A stretch of 64,000 nt of DNA from Cercis canadensis (lineage: Eukaryota; Streptophyta; Magnoliopsida; Fabales; Fabaceae), in NCBI GenBank assembly GCA_003255065.1, contig QAOA01004151.1, forward strand, positions 599,769 through 663,768, written 5' to 3'. Each line of letters opens with the position of its first letter. Position 1 is the stretch's first letter. Made by a program: the position numbers and the translations under genes. Positions 34,001-45,483 of the stretch are shown here, one piece after another. The notes under the pieces are model-generated. The model was given only the letters and a program-made list of their open reading frames with translations. It searched no databases and was not told the DNA's origin.

Positions 34001-37000
34001 CATGGTTCAAGCAGAACCTGATGCCCAGAAGAGAGATGAATACCTTCAGCGGTTGATGGAGCTACCAAATCAGGTTCTTTACTTTCTTGAAGAGGCATAT
34101 TCAGTGCTAAATCTCTTTCACTCTGTATATGAACACAGTTGCCATTTTTTCGTTTCTTGCAGAAATGGCTTGAAATAATAGGGCAGGCGCATCAAAATGT
34201 GGATTTTCTGAAGGATCAAGATGTAATCCGAACTGTGCTAAACATATTGCAGGTATATCTCTTAATCAATCATGTCATTTTTGGTGTCATTCTGTTGTAA
34301 GATCTTTAATATAAATGCTCTCTGGTTGCCAGCAGCTTACTTGAATTTACAGCATTGTATATTTTTTTTTTATGGCACTCTTCACTTTTTTAGTGGTTAA
34401 GAGCTAAGATTTGTTGGCTAATTAGTTGTTTGATTTGTACTCTGGAAAATAAAATGACAGATATAAAGCATCTTCAATCTTTATTTATTTTGATAGAAGA
34501 ATAAATTTTTTGGGGGTTTCATTAAAAATTCAGTTTCAGAGGTATTGGAGAGCTCTTTTGAGCTGATTGTTTTACATTCTCTAATTTTGTTGTTTAGTTT
34601 GTTTTAGGAGGATCTCTTTGTCCTCTTTCTTTATAATCTTCTTCTTAATAAATTCTTTTATATAAAAAATATTTATTAAAGAGAGAAAAGGAAGGGTACA
34701 AGAAACTAGGAGGATAAGATATAAAGGGTTCTTTTCTTTTCTTGGTTATTTTGCTATCTTTATTATGATAGGATTGTGATTTGTGTCATTCCTGAATTGC
34801 AGACAAACACAAGTGTTGCTTCTTCTCTAGGAACATATTTCTTGCCTCAAATCTCATTGATCTTTTTGGACATGCTGAACGTGTACAGGTATGTTTTGGT
34901 AACTGATAATTTTGATATATAATCTTGAGAACATTGTGGACATGTGGATTAACAACAAACAGTTGGATTAGTTTCTTTAATAGTAAATGTTAATCATGAT
35001 TTTTGGTTTCTGCAACAGAATGTACAGTGAGCTTATATCCAAAAGCATTTCAGAGGGGGGACCTTTTGCATCTAAAACATCCTATGTGAAACTTCTGCGG
35101 TAAAATTAGTCAAAATTGTTTTCGTTTTGTACATACCAGATTACTCTATTGGACACCCTCTTAGTGTCCTTTGTGATGCAGTTCGGTTAAAAGGGAGACA
35201 CTTAAGCTGATTGAGACATTCTTGGACAAGGCTGAAGATCAACCACAAATTGGTAAACAATTTGTGCCCCCAATGATGGATCCTGTTCTTGCAGATTATG
35301 CCAGGAATGTTCCTGATGCTAGGGAATCAGAGGTTCTGTCACTTTTTGCAACAATTGTAAACAAGTATGTTTGTATTTTGTTTCTTTCTTTCTTTATTTT
35401 CTTGTTCTATTACGTTAAATCTTTTTTCTGTATTTCCTTTGATGTTCTTTGATTAGCATATGGGTGCTTTGACATCTCAATTTTAAATGTATGTTGTTGT
35501 TTGCTTCATACTTCCACCCCAGCCCAAAATTAGAAGGAAAAAAGGAAGGGGGGGGAGGGGGGGTTGCTGAATGCTTGCTATATTTATTATTTACAGTGTA
35601 CTTCCCTTTTGCTTTTGTCATTTCTCTGACTTGTACTTGCAGATATAAAGCTGCAATGGTTGAAGATGTACCTCGCATATTCGAAGCTGTTTTTCAGTGC
35701 ACACTGGAGGTAATGGTGTAGGCCATTTGACTATGGTTTAAATGAATAGTTTAGCAGCATCATTATTTGATAGTGGTAGGATGTTTGATATCCAGTATTC
35801 GACCCTTATTATGTATAATGTTATTTGCATACCTGCAAAGCTATAATAATTTGTGGATGGATGGATGGATTGATTGATTATTAGGACTAATTATTAGGAA
35901 CAGTAACGAAAATTGAATTCTCGGGCTTTTATAGGATGATGGAAGACATTGTGATATGATAAGGGAACCAAGGGTCTTAGGGGTATGATGTCAACAATAG
36001 AGGTGGCATATAAAGTATTGGATATCTGCTATCAAATAATCGATGGGTTATAACTATATTTTAATTGTCTGTTTTACTCGCTTCCTTGGTTCTGTCTGCA
36101 GATGATTACCAAAAATTTTGAAGATTACCCAGAACATCGGCTCAAGTTCTTCTCTTTACTCCGTGCCATAGCTACTCATTGTTTTCCCGCATTAATATGT
36201 TTATCAAGTCAGGTTTTGTTTCTTGCTCCCTTTTTCCTGTGCTTGTTCGTTGGCATGTCAAATGTTTTGACTTTATCTGATGATTAGAAATCTTCAAAAT
36301 TTGCTATCTTCAGTCTGTGCCTGATGTTGTTTCTGATCTATTTCAGCAACTAAAGCTTGTTATGGATTCAATTATATGGGCATTTCGGCATACAGAAAGG
36401 AATATTGCCGAAACTGGGCTTAACCTGTTGTTGGAGATGCTGAAGAAGTTTCAGGTATGGTCTTCTTACAATGTTTGTTATGTCATCTTGAATTGCCTCT
36501 CTGGATCTTACTCTGCTTCTGTATATCAAACAGGCCTCAGAGTTCTGTAATCAGTTTTATCGGACATACTTTTTGACGATTGAGCAAGAGATATTTGCTG
36601 TCTTGACAGACACTTTCCATAAGCCTGGGTTCAAATTACATGTCCTGGTGCTTCAGCATTTGTTCTGTCTGGTAGAGTATCATAAATGTGTTTTGTTCTT
36701 GTTCTCTTTTACTAACTAGTGTGGAACAACTGGAATAAATAGTTTGACATTTTTCAGCTGGAAAGTGGTGTCTTAACCGAGCCTCTATGGGATGTTTCTA
36801 CAAATCCTTATCCATATCCAAATAATGCAGTATTTGTGCGTGAATTCACCATAAAACTTTTGAGCACTTCATTCCCCAACATGACCGCAACAGAGGTAAA
36901 AGGAGTCGGAGAGAGATAAATAATACTCAACCCCTCCCTTGCTTGAACAGATGACTGATTTTCAGAAATATTGCAGGTTACTCAATTTGTCAATGGACTT

Positions 37001-37618
37001 TTTGAGTCCACAAATGACCTCTCCACATTTAAAAATCAAATACGAGATTTTCTTGTACAGTCAAAAGAATTTTCAGCTCAGGTAATACTTTATGTAGAAT
37101 TGCATCTATCCTTTTCTTGTACTATTTAAGGCTTGTCTTTCACCAATACAACAATTCCACACATTTGGGCTAGTGCATCACTGACCAGTTCATCTTGCCA
37201 CTTAAGTTGGTTTACATTTTTGACTTTTTGTGAAACTAGAGTCTTGTGAGTTGTTGGTCACTTTTGTAACGGTTAAGTTTCTAACAATTAAAACTACTCA
37301 CAATTTGCGATTGTTATTTTGGTGTGCTTATGCACCCTTTGCATGATTGCTGTTTTCAAATGGGGCTTGTAGATTGTTTACTTGCTCCTCTACCCTTTTC
37401 ACACAATATAGCATGATGTGTTATATCTTTTTCATAGTTTTAACTGTGTTTCAGTATTGGTCTTATGTTTGTTCATTTTGCCCTTTCTGCTTCAGGATAA
37501 CAAAGATCTCTATGCTGAGGAGGCTGCAGCTCAGAGGGAGAGAGAGCGACAAAGGATGCTTTCTATTCCGGGGCTTATTGCCCCAAGTGAACTGCAAGAT
37601 GAAATGGTGGACTCGTAG
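25065..37618 (+). CDS. XPO1: exportin-1 (CRM1), nuclear export receptor
   Basis: 32 coding exons: 25065-25163, 26067-26183, 27425-27517, 27642-27713, 28243-28350, 28426-28508, 29802-29940, 30029-30097, 30174-30251, 30422-30484, 30581-30625, 31174-31281, 31491-31589, 31703-31909, 32111-32170, 32525-32635, 33119-33216, 33323-33431, 33637-33702, 33794-33892, 33993-34073, 34163-34252, 34803-34888, 35019-35099, 35182-35364, 35643-35709, 36102-36212, 36347-36454, 36534-36671, 36758-36895, 36977-37081, 37496-37618. They give 1077 aa; Arabidopsis XPO1A has 1075. An importin-beta N-terminal domain (about 37-103) precedes HEAT repeats and the CRM1 C-terminal domain, ending [13 protein letters not shown]. 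Cys533 in [16 protein letters not shown] corresponds to the leptomycin-B-reactive groove cysteine. It exports leucine-rich NES cargo with RanGTP. No frame damage was seen. Confidence 0.97.
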
Positions 37619-39521
37619 ATTGGCTAACAACATGGAAGTTAAAATACCATGGGAATTTTGACTTGGTTTGGCAGGCACTTTTCTTCAAATACCAGCTCCT
37701 TTGTGAACAGATGCAGCATTTCCCCCCAGTTTAGTTTTTCTCCTCTTCCCAACATTTCTTGTTGGGACTGGTTTGGCAAAGGTTCCTGATTTCAGAGGTT
37801 TGGCTGGCCGGCGATACTGCCTTGTCGATTGGATGAGTGTAGATTATTTAGTTGCTGATTTAGGAAGATAATAGAATCATTTGTAAGGGATTGATGAATG
37901 CATCGTTTTCATAGAATTCAAAGGGCAGGTGATTCAATTCTGAGTATTGATGATTCCTCTTAGGTGTAATCTCCTAACCTCTGGCGGTTTGTGCAGAAAA
38001 CCCCTTTGTGTTTTGCTATTTGGTATTTTTTCACCCATCGATTGTTAGGAAAATTGATGTACGATGATTGCATTTAATATATGGGTTTAATGGTATTAGT
38101 TCTTTTATTGTACCTCACCTCCCCTTCAAAAGCGCACACACAAAATTCTATTTTCACAACACTCAGATTTCAATTTAATTTCTTAACTTTCTTGTGCTCA
38201 TAAAACAGTTCGTGATCAGGGAAAAGAAAGTATGTCATACTAGAGTTTCAACAAACTCATTTTTCTGGCTTCCAAGGGCTAATTTCTGCATACCTGTCCA
38301 TGAAAAAGAACTCCTAATCACTCCAAGATGAAAGATGAAAATCGCTTGGGCCAATTACCATTACCAAAAAGAAACACTTCGATCCATTAAAAAAGAAAAA
38401 AAGAATACACTTGGACCTAAAGTACAATTGATTGCCATTTTCTTTTAGTACTTTGTTCGGGGCATTTTTTTTTTTTTTAAGATCGATTGAATTAAAAGAA
38501 AAAAAGAATGCAAAGATTATATGAATTTAGTTCCTTTCCAATTTTATTTAAATTTTAGTTTTTTAATTCTTTTAAATTAGTTTACTTTTAGATGTCTAAA
38601 AAATAAAAATAAAAAGAGAAAATGTTAAAGAAAAAAGGAAACAAATTTTTTTTTTTTTACATCATTATTTGAGCCAGAACTAGGCTCAAAAACTTGAATA
38701 ATACAAAAACTAATATTAATTCCACAATTATCATTGTAAACAATTTTTATTGATATCGTTGTTTTCTCTTTTCAATGTGAAATTGGTGACGCAATTGTGT
38801 ATGACTGTAGGTACTTTGACATTAGGACCCTTGAAACATAAATGACTTGCCCTAAGTTTGATAAGTATGACTTCATCTAAAGGTTGGTGTTACACCTAGA
38901 TTTCTAGGTTACCAAAAAACAAAAAAAATGGTCAATGAACATAGAGATATCTTCCTTATGTCTATGTATGTAATGAATCAGGAGTAGTGCTATGTGGTTT
39001 AAGAAGTTTTAACATCAATTCAAATTAAAAAAAAAGGAGGTTTTACATTAATGAATAAAGTAAAAAGAGAAAAATCAGATGTGTAAGTCTATTAAGAGGT
39101 GTCGGTGGTACTACAAAATTTGATTTGACCAAAAACAATGAGTCTAGAGCAGGTTTAGTTTAAGTTTGATAGGTAAGGTGTAAAAGTTGAATTGGGCACA
39201 TAGTATACAAAATGTGAATTTGAAGTGTATGAATAGTTTTTTAATATTCTAAAGAAAAATTGTGAGAATCTAGTCTTGTTTATCTAACGGCAAAAAAGAG
39301 AATTCTAAGTTCAACAAATTTTGTTTACCTAGCCACCTCTCCTTTATTCGATCTTAGTAGTAATCATGCATAGGGAAAAGTAATTGTTACCAGTAACATT
39401 TAGTGATAAAATATGTAAAAGATGGATATTAAAAATATTCCAAACTTACATAACACGCCCTGGTTTCTTAGTGGCAAAACCTGCGACGACAAAAACTTGT
39501 TGGCATTTCAGAGCTTGCCAT
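37619..39521. other. XPO1 3' region and intergenic DNA
   Basis: The XPO1 3' untranslated region probably runs to about 38100. Beyond it is AT-rich DNA with T- and A-runs. A segment at about 38985-39125 (GTAGTGCTATGTGGTTTAAG, then TTTACATTAATGAATAAAG) is a diverged relative of 44855-44945 and 40984-41020, so part of the local duplicated family extends here. No gene is supported. Confidence 0.45.
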
Positions 39522-39528
39522 TATATAT
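39522..39528 (+). promoter_or_regulatory. TATA box of the PGG-domain gene
   Basis: TATATAT lies about 75 bp upstream of the start codon in otherwise mixed sequence (CCATTATATATAGGCAG), a normal position for a plant core promoter with a short leader. Confidence 0.55.
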
Positions 39529-39601
39529 AGGCAGATGTATATAGCAAACCCATGCATAGTATTCGTGAACGTGAGAAAGATAGATAGAGGGGAGCTAGAA
39601 G

Positions 39602-40384
39602 GTGGAGAAAATGACAAGTGCTCATGAAGTAGATGATACAATATTCAACAACGAAATCGGCCAGCTGCAGTCACCGCCACTACCACCACCACTAACAACC
39701 ATTGATGTTCCACGGCGGCGACGAAGCGAGCTTCTAAAATATCTAGGGAGTTTGTTGAAACACGAGAATGAATCACATTGGTTGGAAGAAATGCGAGGTT
39801 TGTTGAGTGTGGTGGCTACTGTGATCGCTACCATGACCTTTCAACCTGTAATTAACCCTCCTGGTGGTGTCATGAGTTTTAAATCCCCTGCAAGTGGTAT
39901 GATCAAGTCATATGATTACAGTGTCTGTGTAAAAGTACTTAATGATAATGGACTTGAGGATGGACATCTATGTCCTGGAGAAGCATTTTTAGCTGTTTTA
40001 TACCCTCATGAATATTTCGTGTTTCTAGCATTTAATACCCTCTCTTTCGTTGCATCTTTAAGTATTGCCCTTTTGCTGGTAAGTGGAGTCCCTTTGAATA
40101 ATAAACCCATCCTCTGGATCTTATCAGCTGGAATGTGTATCACACTCTTATTTCTGGGACTTACCTTCCTTTCTGGCTTGTTATTGTTGACCCCTAATCG
40201 CATTGCACGTGAAATCGAGAAAATGTTTAAAGAATCATTAGGTGTTTGGATTTCATTGCTTGGGCTTGTTGGCGTGTTCTTCACAATTCGCTTTCTGTTT
40301 TGGCTTTGCTTCAAGAAGAGAGTGAAGACTACGTCAACTGATTCAAGAAACATGGACACTTGCTCCCTCACAATGGCATCTTAA
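39602..40384 (+). CDS. PGG-domain membrane protein (ankyrin-repeat family relative without ankyrin repeats)
   Basis: Single-exon frame of 260 aa. The first start at 39602 (MEKM) is followed by a second in-frame ATG at 39611 (MTSAHEV). Residues 1-60 are polar with a proline run and a basic RRRRSELLKYL segment. Residues about 63-92 (EEMRGLLSVVATVIATMTFQ, then PVINPPGG) are the PGG domain (Pfam PF13962). Four hydrophobic segments follow or overlap: about 66-82, 135-158, 168-195 and 210-235, ending in a basic KKRVKT tail. In plants PGG domains usually sit behind ankyrin repeats (ACD6, ITN1 type) and act at the plasma membrane in defence or salt responses. Here no ankyrin repeat is present upstream, so it belongs to the short PGG-only group; function unknown. 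A TATA box and AATAAA-like 3' sequence support a real gene. Confidence 0.85.
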   Translation: MEKMTSAHEVDDTIFNNEIGQLQSPPLPPPLTTIDVPRRRRSELLKYLGSLLKHENESHWLEEMRGLLSVVATVIATMTFQPVINPPGGVMSFKSPASGMIKSYDYSVCVKVLNDNGLEDGHLCPGEAFLAVLYPHEYFVFLAFNTLSFVASLSIALLLVSGVPLNNKPILWILSAGMCITLLFLGLTFLSGLLLLTPNRIAREIEKMFKESLGVWISLLGLVGVFFTIRFLFWLCFKKRVKTTSTDSRNMDTCSLTMAS

Positions 40385-40840
40385 AGGCTTTCTTCACTAA
40401 CTTCTTGCTTTTTGTTATGTAATAATTTGTTTCCTGAGATTGTTGTTTTTCTGCCATTGATGGCCTGGGTGTGTGAGCTTGCTTTTATTGTGTAAAATTA
40501 GGTTTGTTTTAAAGATTGTTCAAGATACTGTACTTGTAATTTGCTGTTGTAAGCATTGTTTGGCTGTGTTACTTTGTGCAATGTTATCTGCTTAGTTTCT
40601 TCAGTGAAATAAATATGATTTATTAGAAAGAATAACTTCAATCGTTCTCATGAAGGAATATATTGCAATTGAAAATTCTGTGGTTCTATGTTTCATAGTT
40701 ATAGAGAAAAATATCATCAAATTTTTATTTCATATTGAAACTTTTTTTTTTTTTTTATAATTCTGAATTTAAATATTATTAATTATTAATTTCTAACAGT
40801 GAGATAAAGCAAAGAAGGCAAGGTGAGAATGAGATAACGA
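40385..40840. other. 3' region of the PGG gene
   Basis: This is the likely 3' untranslated region, with AAATAAATATG near 40608, then T-rich DNA. Nothing else was recognised. Confidence 0.45.
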
Positions 40841-41490
40841 TTAAAACATTATCATATGAGTGTTGTGGAATGCAATTCATGTTACTCATAAAATATAACT
40901 TTTGTTAACAATTTAGATAAAAATCAGCAATTTGAATAAGATATAAATTGTAAGATTATAAGAATCTTTTGGTTCAAAGAGAGATGAAGCATAGTAGTGC
41001 TATAGTCTAAGAAGTTTTTACAAATGGCCCAACACAAATTGCACTGGGAAAGGAGGAGTAGCGTTATCCAGTAAATGCCAACACAAATTGCTTGTTCCAT
41101 TATTTTTTGCACATCCTGTGCAACTTGTGCTTGAGTTACGGTACATAAGTTCTTGACAAGGTATAAATGGAAGTCTTTTCAGTGAGGTGTTTTTCATGTT
41201 GGCTGCAGTTGCTATATATGATTTGTTACTTTGATGGCTGTGATTCTCATTAATGATCCATGGAAATTTCAAAACTAGATTTCAAAACAAAATTTTGACA
41301 TCTTAAATGGCAGTATCTACAATAAATATCAATTCAATGAAATTGTGTACTGTGTTGCATAATTTGTGACTCTATATTGTCGAGTTTGTATTAGTACACA
41401 ACTCGAGTTGTGTTTTGTAGTATTCTCCATTTGAAATTTTTGTCGAACCCATCAAAATTAAAAACACTCTAAACCCACATAAATTTTATT
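40841..41490. repeat. copy 1 of a rearranged local duplication
   Basis: 40841-40985 matches 44021-44165 in direct orientation at roughly 94 percent; 40984-41020 matches 44850-44888. The remainder, about 41085-41490, matches 44965-45398 in inverted orientation. Part of copy 1 on the minus strand is an open frame (41272-41018) whose peptide includes CQELMYRNSSTSCTGCAKN; it has no recognised domain. Confidence 0.75.
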
Positions 41491-42058
41491 TCCTTGACAA
41501 GTTGATCATCAAGGATATAACCTCTGAAGGTGAAGTACATGTCTTTGATACCAAGGCGGAGAAGTGGGTAATTGACGATTATATACGAGATTCTTATCTT
41601 CTTTCTAGTACAGGCATGCCCTTTTATTCTGGAATATGCCTCTCCGATCTGAAATTCACAGACAGAATCAAAGACTAATTGATATACAGGCATAAGTATA
41701 AATAGACTTGCACTTTGTTTACGCTTAAAACCTAAATGACTTTTGCCTACGAAGACGTCATGAATGATTTTATATCTAACAGAAGCCAATTCACTCCAAT
41801 AATGTCTGCGATGCTTGTGGACAAAAGGGTCTCTTGTGCTCTCAACTACTTGATGATGTATTCCCTATGAACGCGTATATAATTGAAGAGTTTCTTTGTG
41901 ACCTAGGAGAAAGAGAAGAGGACTCGAGGCGAATTTGTGCCATCATAACTGTGATAGATTATCAGAAAAACTATTACGTTTGTATATCAATCTTTGATAT
42001 CCGCAGAACAAGTACTCCTTATATGTTTTCATCCGCGCAAAGCATGCCTTCTCATTAA
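41455..42058 (+). pseudogene. kelch-like gene remnant
   Basis: On the plus strand 41464-41676 encodes a stretch containing KFYFLDKLIIKDIT then SEGEVHVFDTKAEKWV, the pattern of a kelch blade (hydrophobic strand, VxVFD, then W). It ends at a TAA near 41674. A second frame, 41805-42058, contains ICAIITVIDYQKNYYVCISI, resembling the last strand region of plant F-box/kelch proteins. The two parts are in different frames without a clear intron between them, and no F-box lies upstream, so this looks like a broken gene. An opposite-strand frame covers 41469-41789; I consider the plus-strand reading more protein-like. Confidence 0.35.
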
Positions 42059-42093
42059 TTGGAGCATGTGTTGTCTTCTCGTTTTTAACTTCT

Positions 42094-42556
42094 TGTTAGT
42101 TTAAGAGATGAGATAGTAATTGTATTTATGTGTAAAAAGAATAAAAGGAATAGTTGAAAATATGACTAGGAACGTGAAAAATGTTGTAGTGTGATAGATG
42201 GAGTAGTTAAAAGTGAAAATGATAGTTTGAAAGTGATGTGTCAGAAGTAGTTGAAAGTGAAAGTTTAGTAATAGGAGGAAGATATATGAATAGTAGTAGT
42301 TAAATGACTTAGTGATTGAAGGAAACATGTACAAGGCTAAGACTTGTTTTGTACTTACTTTTCTACACACACTTCATGTTTTTTTATAGGCAAGATAACT
42401 AACCATGTAAGTCGGTTTCTTTAGTTTCTAAGATTTTCTAGTTAGTAGCTTTGTTACCTAGATTTTTCTACTTAGGTCAGTTAGTAACTAGTAGTCTAGA
42501 CACTTCTTTTTTAACTTTTCTCACTTTCTTGATTTTTCTAGATCACTTTTCCAACA
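42094..42556 (-). mobile_element. copia-type solo LTR-like element
   Basis: On the minus strand it begins TGTTGGAAAAGTG and ends CTAACA, contains a TATAAAAAAAC TATA box (near 42382-42391), and is related to the LTR of the copia element at 62908-63252. Shared blocks are TAGTAATAGGAGGAAG, GTAGTAGTTAAA and TATAAGTCGGTTT/TGTAAGTCGGTTT. The left boundary is supported because flanking kelch-like sequence recurs at about 43310-43375 without it. No clear 5-bp target duplication. Confidence 0.6.
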
Positions 42557-43259
42557 CTTAATCCTTCATTTATTAGATACTTTTCTTATTTTGGATTGAT
42601 TCAGTGCTTTCGTTTAATTTTTATTACTATAAATTTCTTAATGTATGTCTCTTCTATATCCCTGTCTTTAGACCAATTTCTCATTATCTTCTTTTAATTA
42701 TAAATTTCTTAATGCACATCTCTTGTATAACATATCATGCTATTTCATAACTCTGGCATCAGAATTACTCTTTATATCATATGATGAGCCTACTTCATTG
42801 AGAGGCTTTGTAGTTTCTTTTAGTAAGAAAAAACACGCATGGTGCCATGAATATGTCATATCCTTAAAAACCTAGGTTTGTCCATCTCCTTCATGAGTAG
42901 TTGAACTGCATTGCTGATTTTTACCTAGTTACATGCTTGTTTTGCTTTATCTGTCTGTCTTTGAAGAAATTAAGATTCTAACTTGTTAACGTTTCATGCT
43001 AGGTACTTGAAACGTTTCCAAATGCTTTTGGCTGTTGGTTTTTGCAATAGCCTTTTCGGGAGAAATAAGGACTTATTTAATTTGCTTTCTTATCTATATA
43101 TGGGTGTTCTCCATATGATGTTGAATGAGACCCTTATGCATTGTGTAAACTGTGTTGTGATATTTGACCTTTTTGACACTGCCCTCTTTGTAACTCGCTT
43201 TAAATTTGGGCTTTAACATTGTATAAGCTCTGTGTTGTGTCAAGATATTTGACTTCTTA
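42557..43259. other. intergenic; short internal duplication only
   Basis: ATAAATTTCTTAATG(T/C)A is repeated at about 42630 and 42702 with downstream CTCTT. The GTTTAGACCAATTTC-type block near 42665 recurs at about 43517. A plus-strand frame at 42983-43216 has no recognised domain. Confidence 0.4.
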
Positions 43260-43380
43260 GATGTTGATTGATAGCAGATCATGCGTTTGTTGATCTTCGT
43301 CCCTCTATTGATGATGCCATGTTTTCATACGCAAAAGTGTGTCTTCTCATTGGAATATGTGTTGCCTTCTCATTTTTATC
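43260..43380 (+). pseudogene. second diverged copy of the kelch-like 3' end
   Basis: ATGTTTTCATACGCAAA with CTTCTCATTGGAATATGTGT and CCTTCTCATTTTTA parallels 42020-42086 (ATGTTTTCATCCGCGCAAAG and following). It is a short, non-coding relic that shows the kelch-like segment was duplicated before the LTR inserted into one copy. Confidence 0.4.
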
Positions 43381-44020
43381 ATCGTCTAAACTCGGATTTA
43401 GATCTAATCATATTATTTAATATGATAATTTCATATTAATTAAATATTATCCATTTATCTCATTACAAATATTTTAACGACATAAATGATGTCATGTATA
43501 TCTCTGGTATATCCTTGTGTTTAGACCAATTTCTTAATGTACTTTTTAATTCATGATTTTAAATATATTTATAAAAAAGTTCAAAAAAAAATTAAAACAA
43601 AATGCTGCAAAATTGAGTTGGACTCACTTTACCATGAGTAACAGTGGTTTGCATGCACCTCTAATGGCGAGGTTAGAGAATTAAAAAAGCTATATAAAAT
43701 TTAGTTTTTTTTTTTAAAAAAAAAATAAATAGAAAATGTGTTGCAAAAGCAAAACTGTGGGTATTTATGAAAATAACTGTAAAACAGCTGCATTTTGAAT
43801 GGAGCCAAAAGTGCAATGGGACCAAACATGCATTTTGAAAAAGGAAAGTTCTAAGTAGAATTTATCTACTATAATTGCTTTCAGACGAATGCGGACTTAC
43901 CTTTGTCAATAAGCAGTTTAGAATTTTCCTTTTTTCTTTTGTTAAATTAACTTAAGAATATTTTTACTCTATCTTAGTTTAGGTTCTTAAGTTAAAAAAA
44001 ATACATAAATTTCGTATAAA
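43381..44020. other. intergenic, nothing further recognised
   Basis: AT-rich DNA. No gene or transposon end identified. Confidence 0.4.
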
Positions 44021-45398
44021 TTAAAACATTATCATATGTGTGTTGTGGATTGCAATTCATGTTGCTCATGCGATATAACTTTTGTTAACAATTTAGATAA
44101 AAATCAGCAATTTGAGTAAGATATAAATTGTAAGATTATAAGAATCTTTTGGTTCAAAGAGAGATTGTAACAATTGAAATCGAAAGAGGATGCATGTTGA
44201 AAATAGTCAAAAAACAGCCCAACAAACAAAAAAAACAAGGTTTAATTGGGCTGATTGACCAAAATATTACACTTTAACAATTTATTTGCACAATTATAAC
44301 ATTTTTCAACTTATTTACTTCAATATTACACTTTTAAAAAAAATTAACAAACTACAAAAAAAACCAAGTTAGAAGTTGTNCGGGACTCATTGGACACGCT
44401 AATGGGCTCACAACTTGTCCATGTGGGACACACCAATGAGCCCAAGGCGTGTCCCCTCCATCTAACACAAGGGTGAACATCTTGACCTTTTCTCAATGGA
44501 CAAAAACTATGAGAATTGAATAACAAACTAAAAAGTGAAACTTTGTATCGAATATCACTGTCATTCTTGATAGACAAAAACAAACCATTTGACATTTTTT
44601 CAAAAATTGGCAGAAGCACACAAGTGTGAGAGTGTGTGAGGACACGCTCTAGGCCCATCGGCATGTCTGATGGGACTCACTCACTCTAACTTTATTTTTT
44701 TTATAGTTTTTAATTTTTTAAAAGTATAATATTTTAGTAAATAAGTTAAAAAATATTATAACTGTATAAATAAATTATAAAAGTGTAATATTTGGGTCAA
44801 TCAGCCGGTTTAACTGTAAATGGCTAATTTTCACCTTACTATGTTATGTAATGAAGCATAGTAGTGCCATGGTCTAAGAAGTTTTTACATCAACGAATAA
44901 AGCAAATGATGACAAAGTTTATACTTATAAAAGATACTAGTGGTGTGAAAAAACGGCTTAATCTGTACAAACAAAATTTATGTGGGTTTAGAGTGTTTTT
45001 AGTTTTGATGGGTTCGACAAAATTTCAAACGGAGAAGACTACAATACACAACTCAAAATTTGTGTACTAATGCAAAGTCGACAATATAGTCACAAACTAT
45101 GCAGAACAGTACACAACTTCATTGAATTGATATGTCTTGTAGATACCGCCATTTCAGATTTGATTATATGTATATATAAGAGGCGTCAAAATTTTGTTTT
45201 GAAATCTAGTTTTGAAATTTCCATGGATCATTAATTAGAATCACAGCTATCAGAGTAACAAATCATACAGCAACTGCAGCCAACATGAAAAACACCTCAC
45301 TGTAAAGACTCCCATCTATACCTTGTCAAGAACTTATGTACCGTAACTCAAGCACAAGTTGCACAGGATGTGCAAAAAATAATGGAACAAGCAGTGAA
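44021..45398. repeat. copy 2 of the rearranged duplication, interrupted by a MITE
   Basis: Direct match 44021-44165 to 40841-40985; match resumes at 44850 (GAAGCATAGTAGTGC) after an insertion of about 685 bp. From about 44965 to 45398 the sequence is the reverse complement of 41490-41085; for example AATTTATGTGGGTTTAGAGT here corresponds to the plus-strand ACTCTAAACCCACATAAATT in copy 1. Confidence 0.75.
44196..44835. mobile_element. MITE with about 150-bp terminal inverted repeats
   Basis: The left end TTGAAAATAGTCAAAAAACAG and the inverted right end GGTGAAAATTAGCCATTTACAG are similar. They are followed on both sides by GGCTGATTGACC, AAATATTACACTTT and AACTTATTTACT blocks. The core is G+C-richer, with GGACACGC/GCGTGTCC stem-like motifs that also occur in the element at 53314-53841. 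It lies inside copy 2 of the local duplication, whose copy 1 lacks it, proving insertion. The single n at 44380 is in the left half. Confidence 0.7.
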
Positions 45399-45483
45399 AA
45401 GGAAGTTCACGGTCAAGATCTAGATATATGGCCGCAAACCATTAAAGGCACTCCTTGTATAACTAGGGTGTGTGTAGAGCTGC

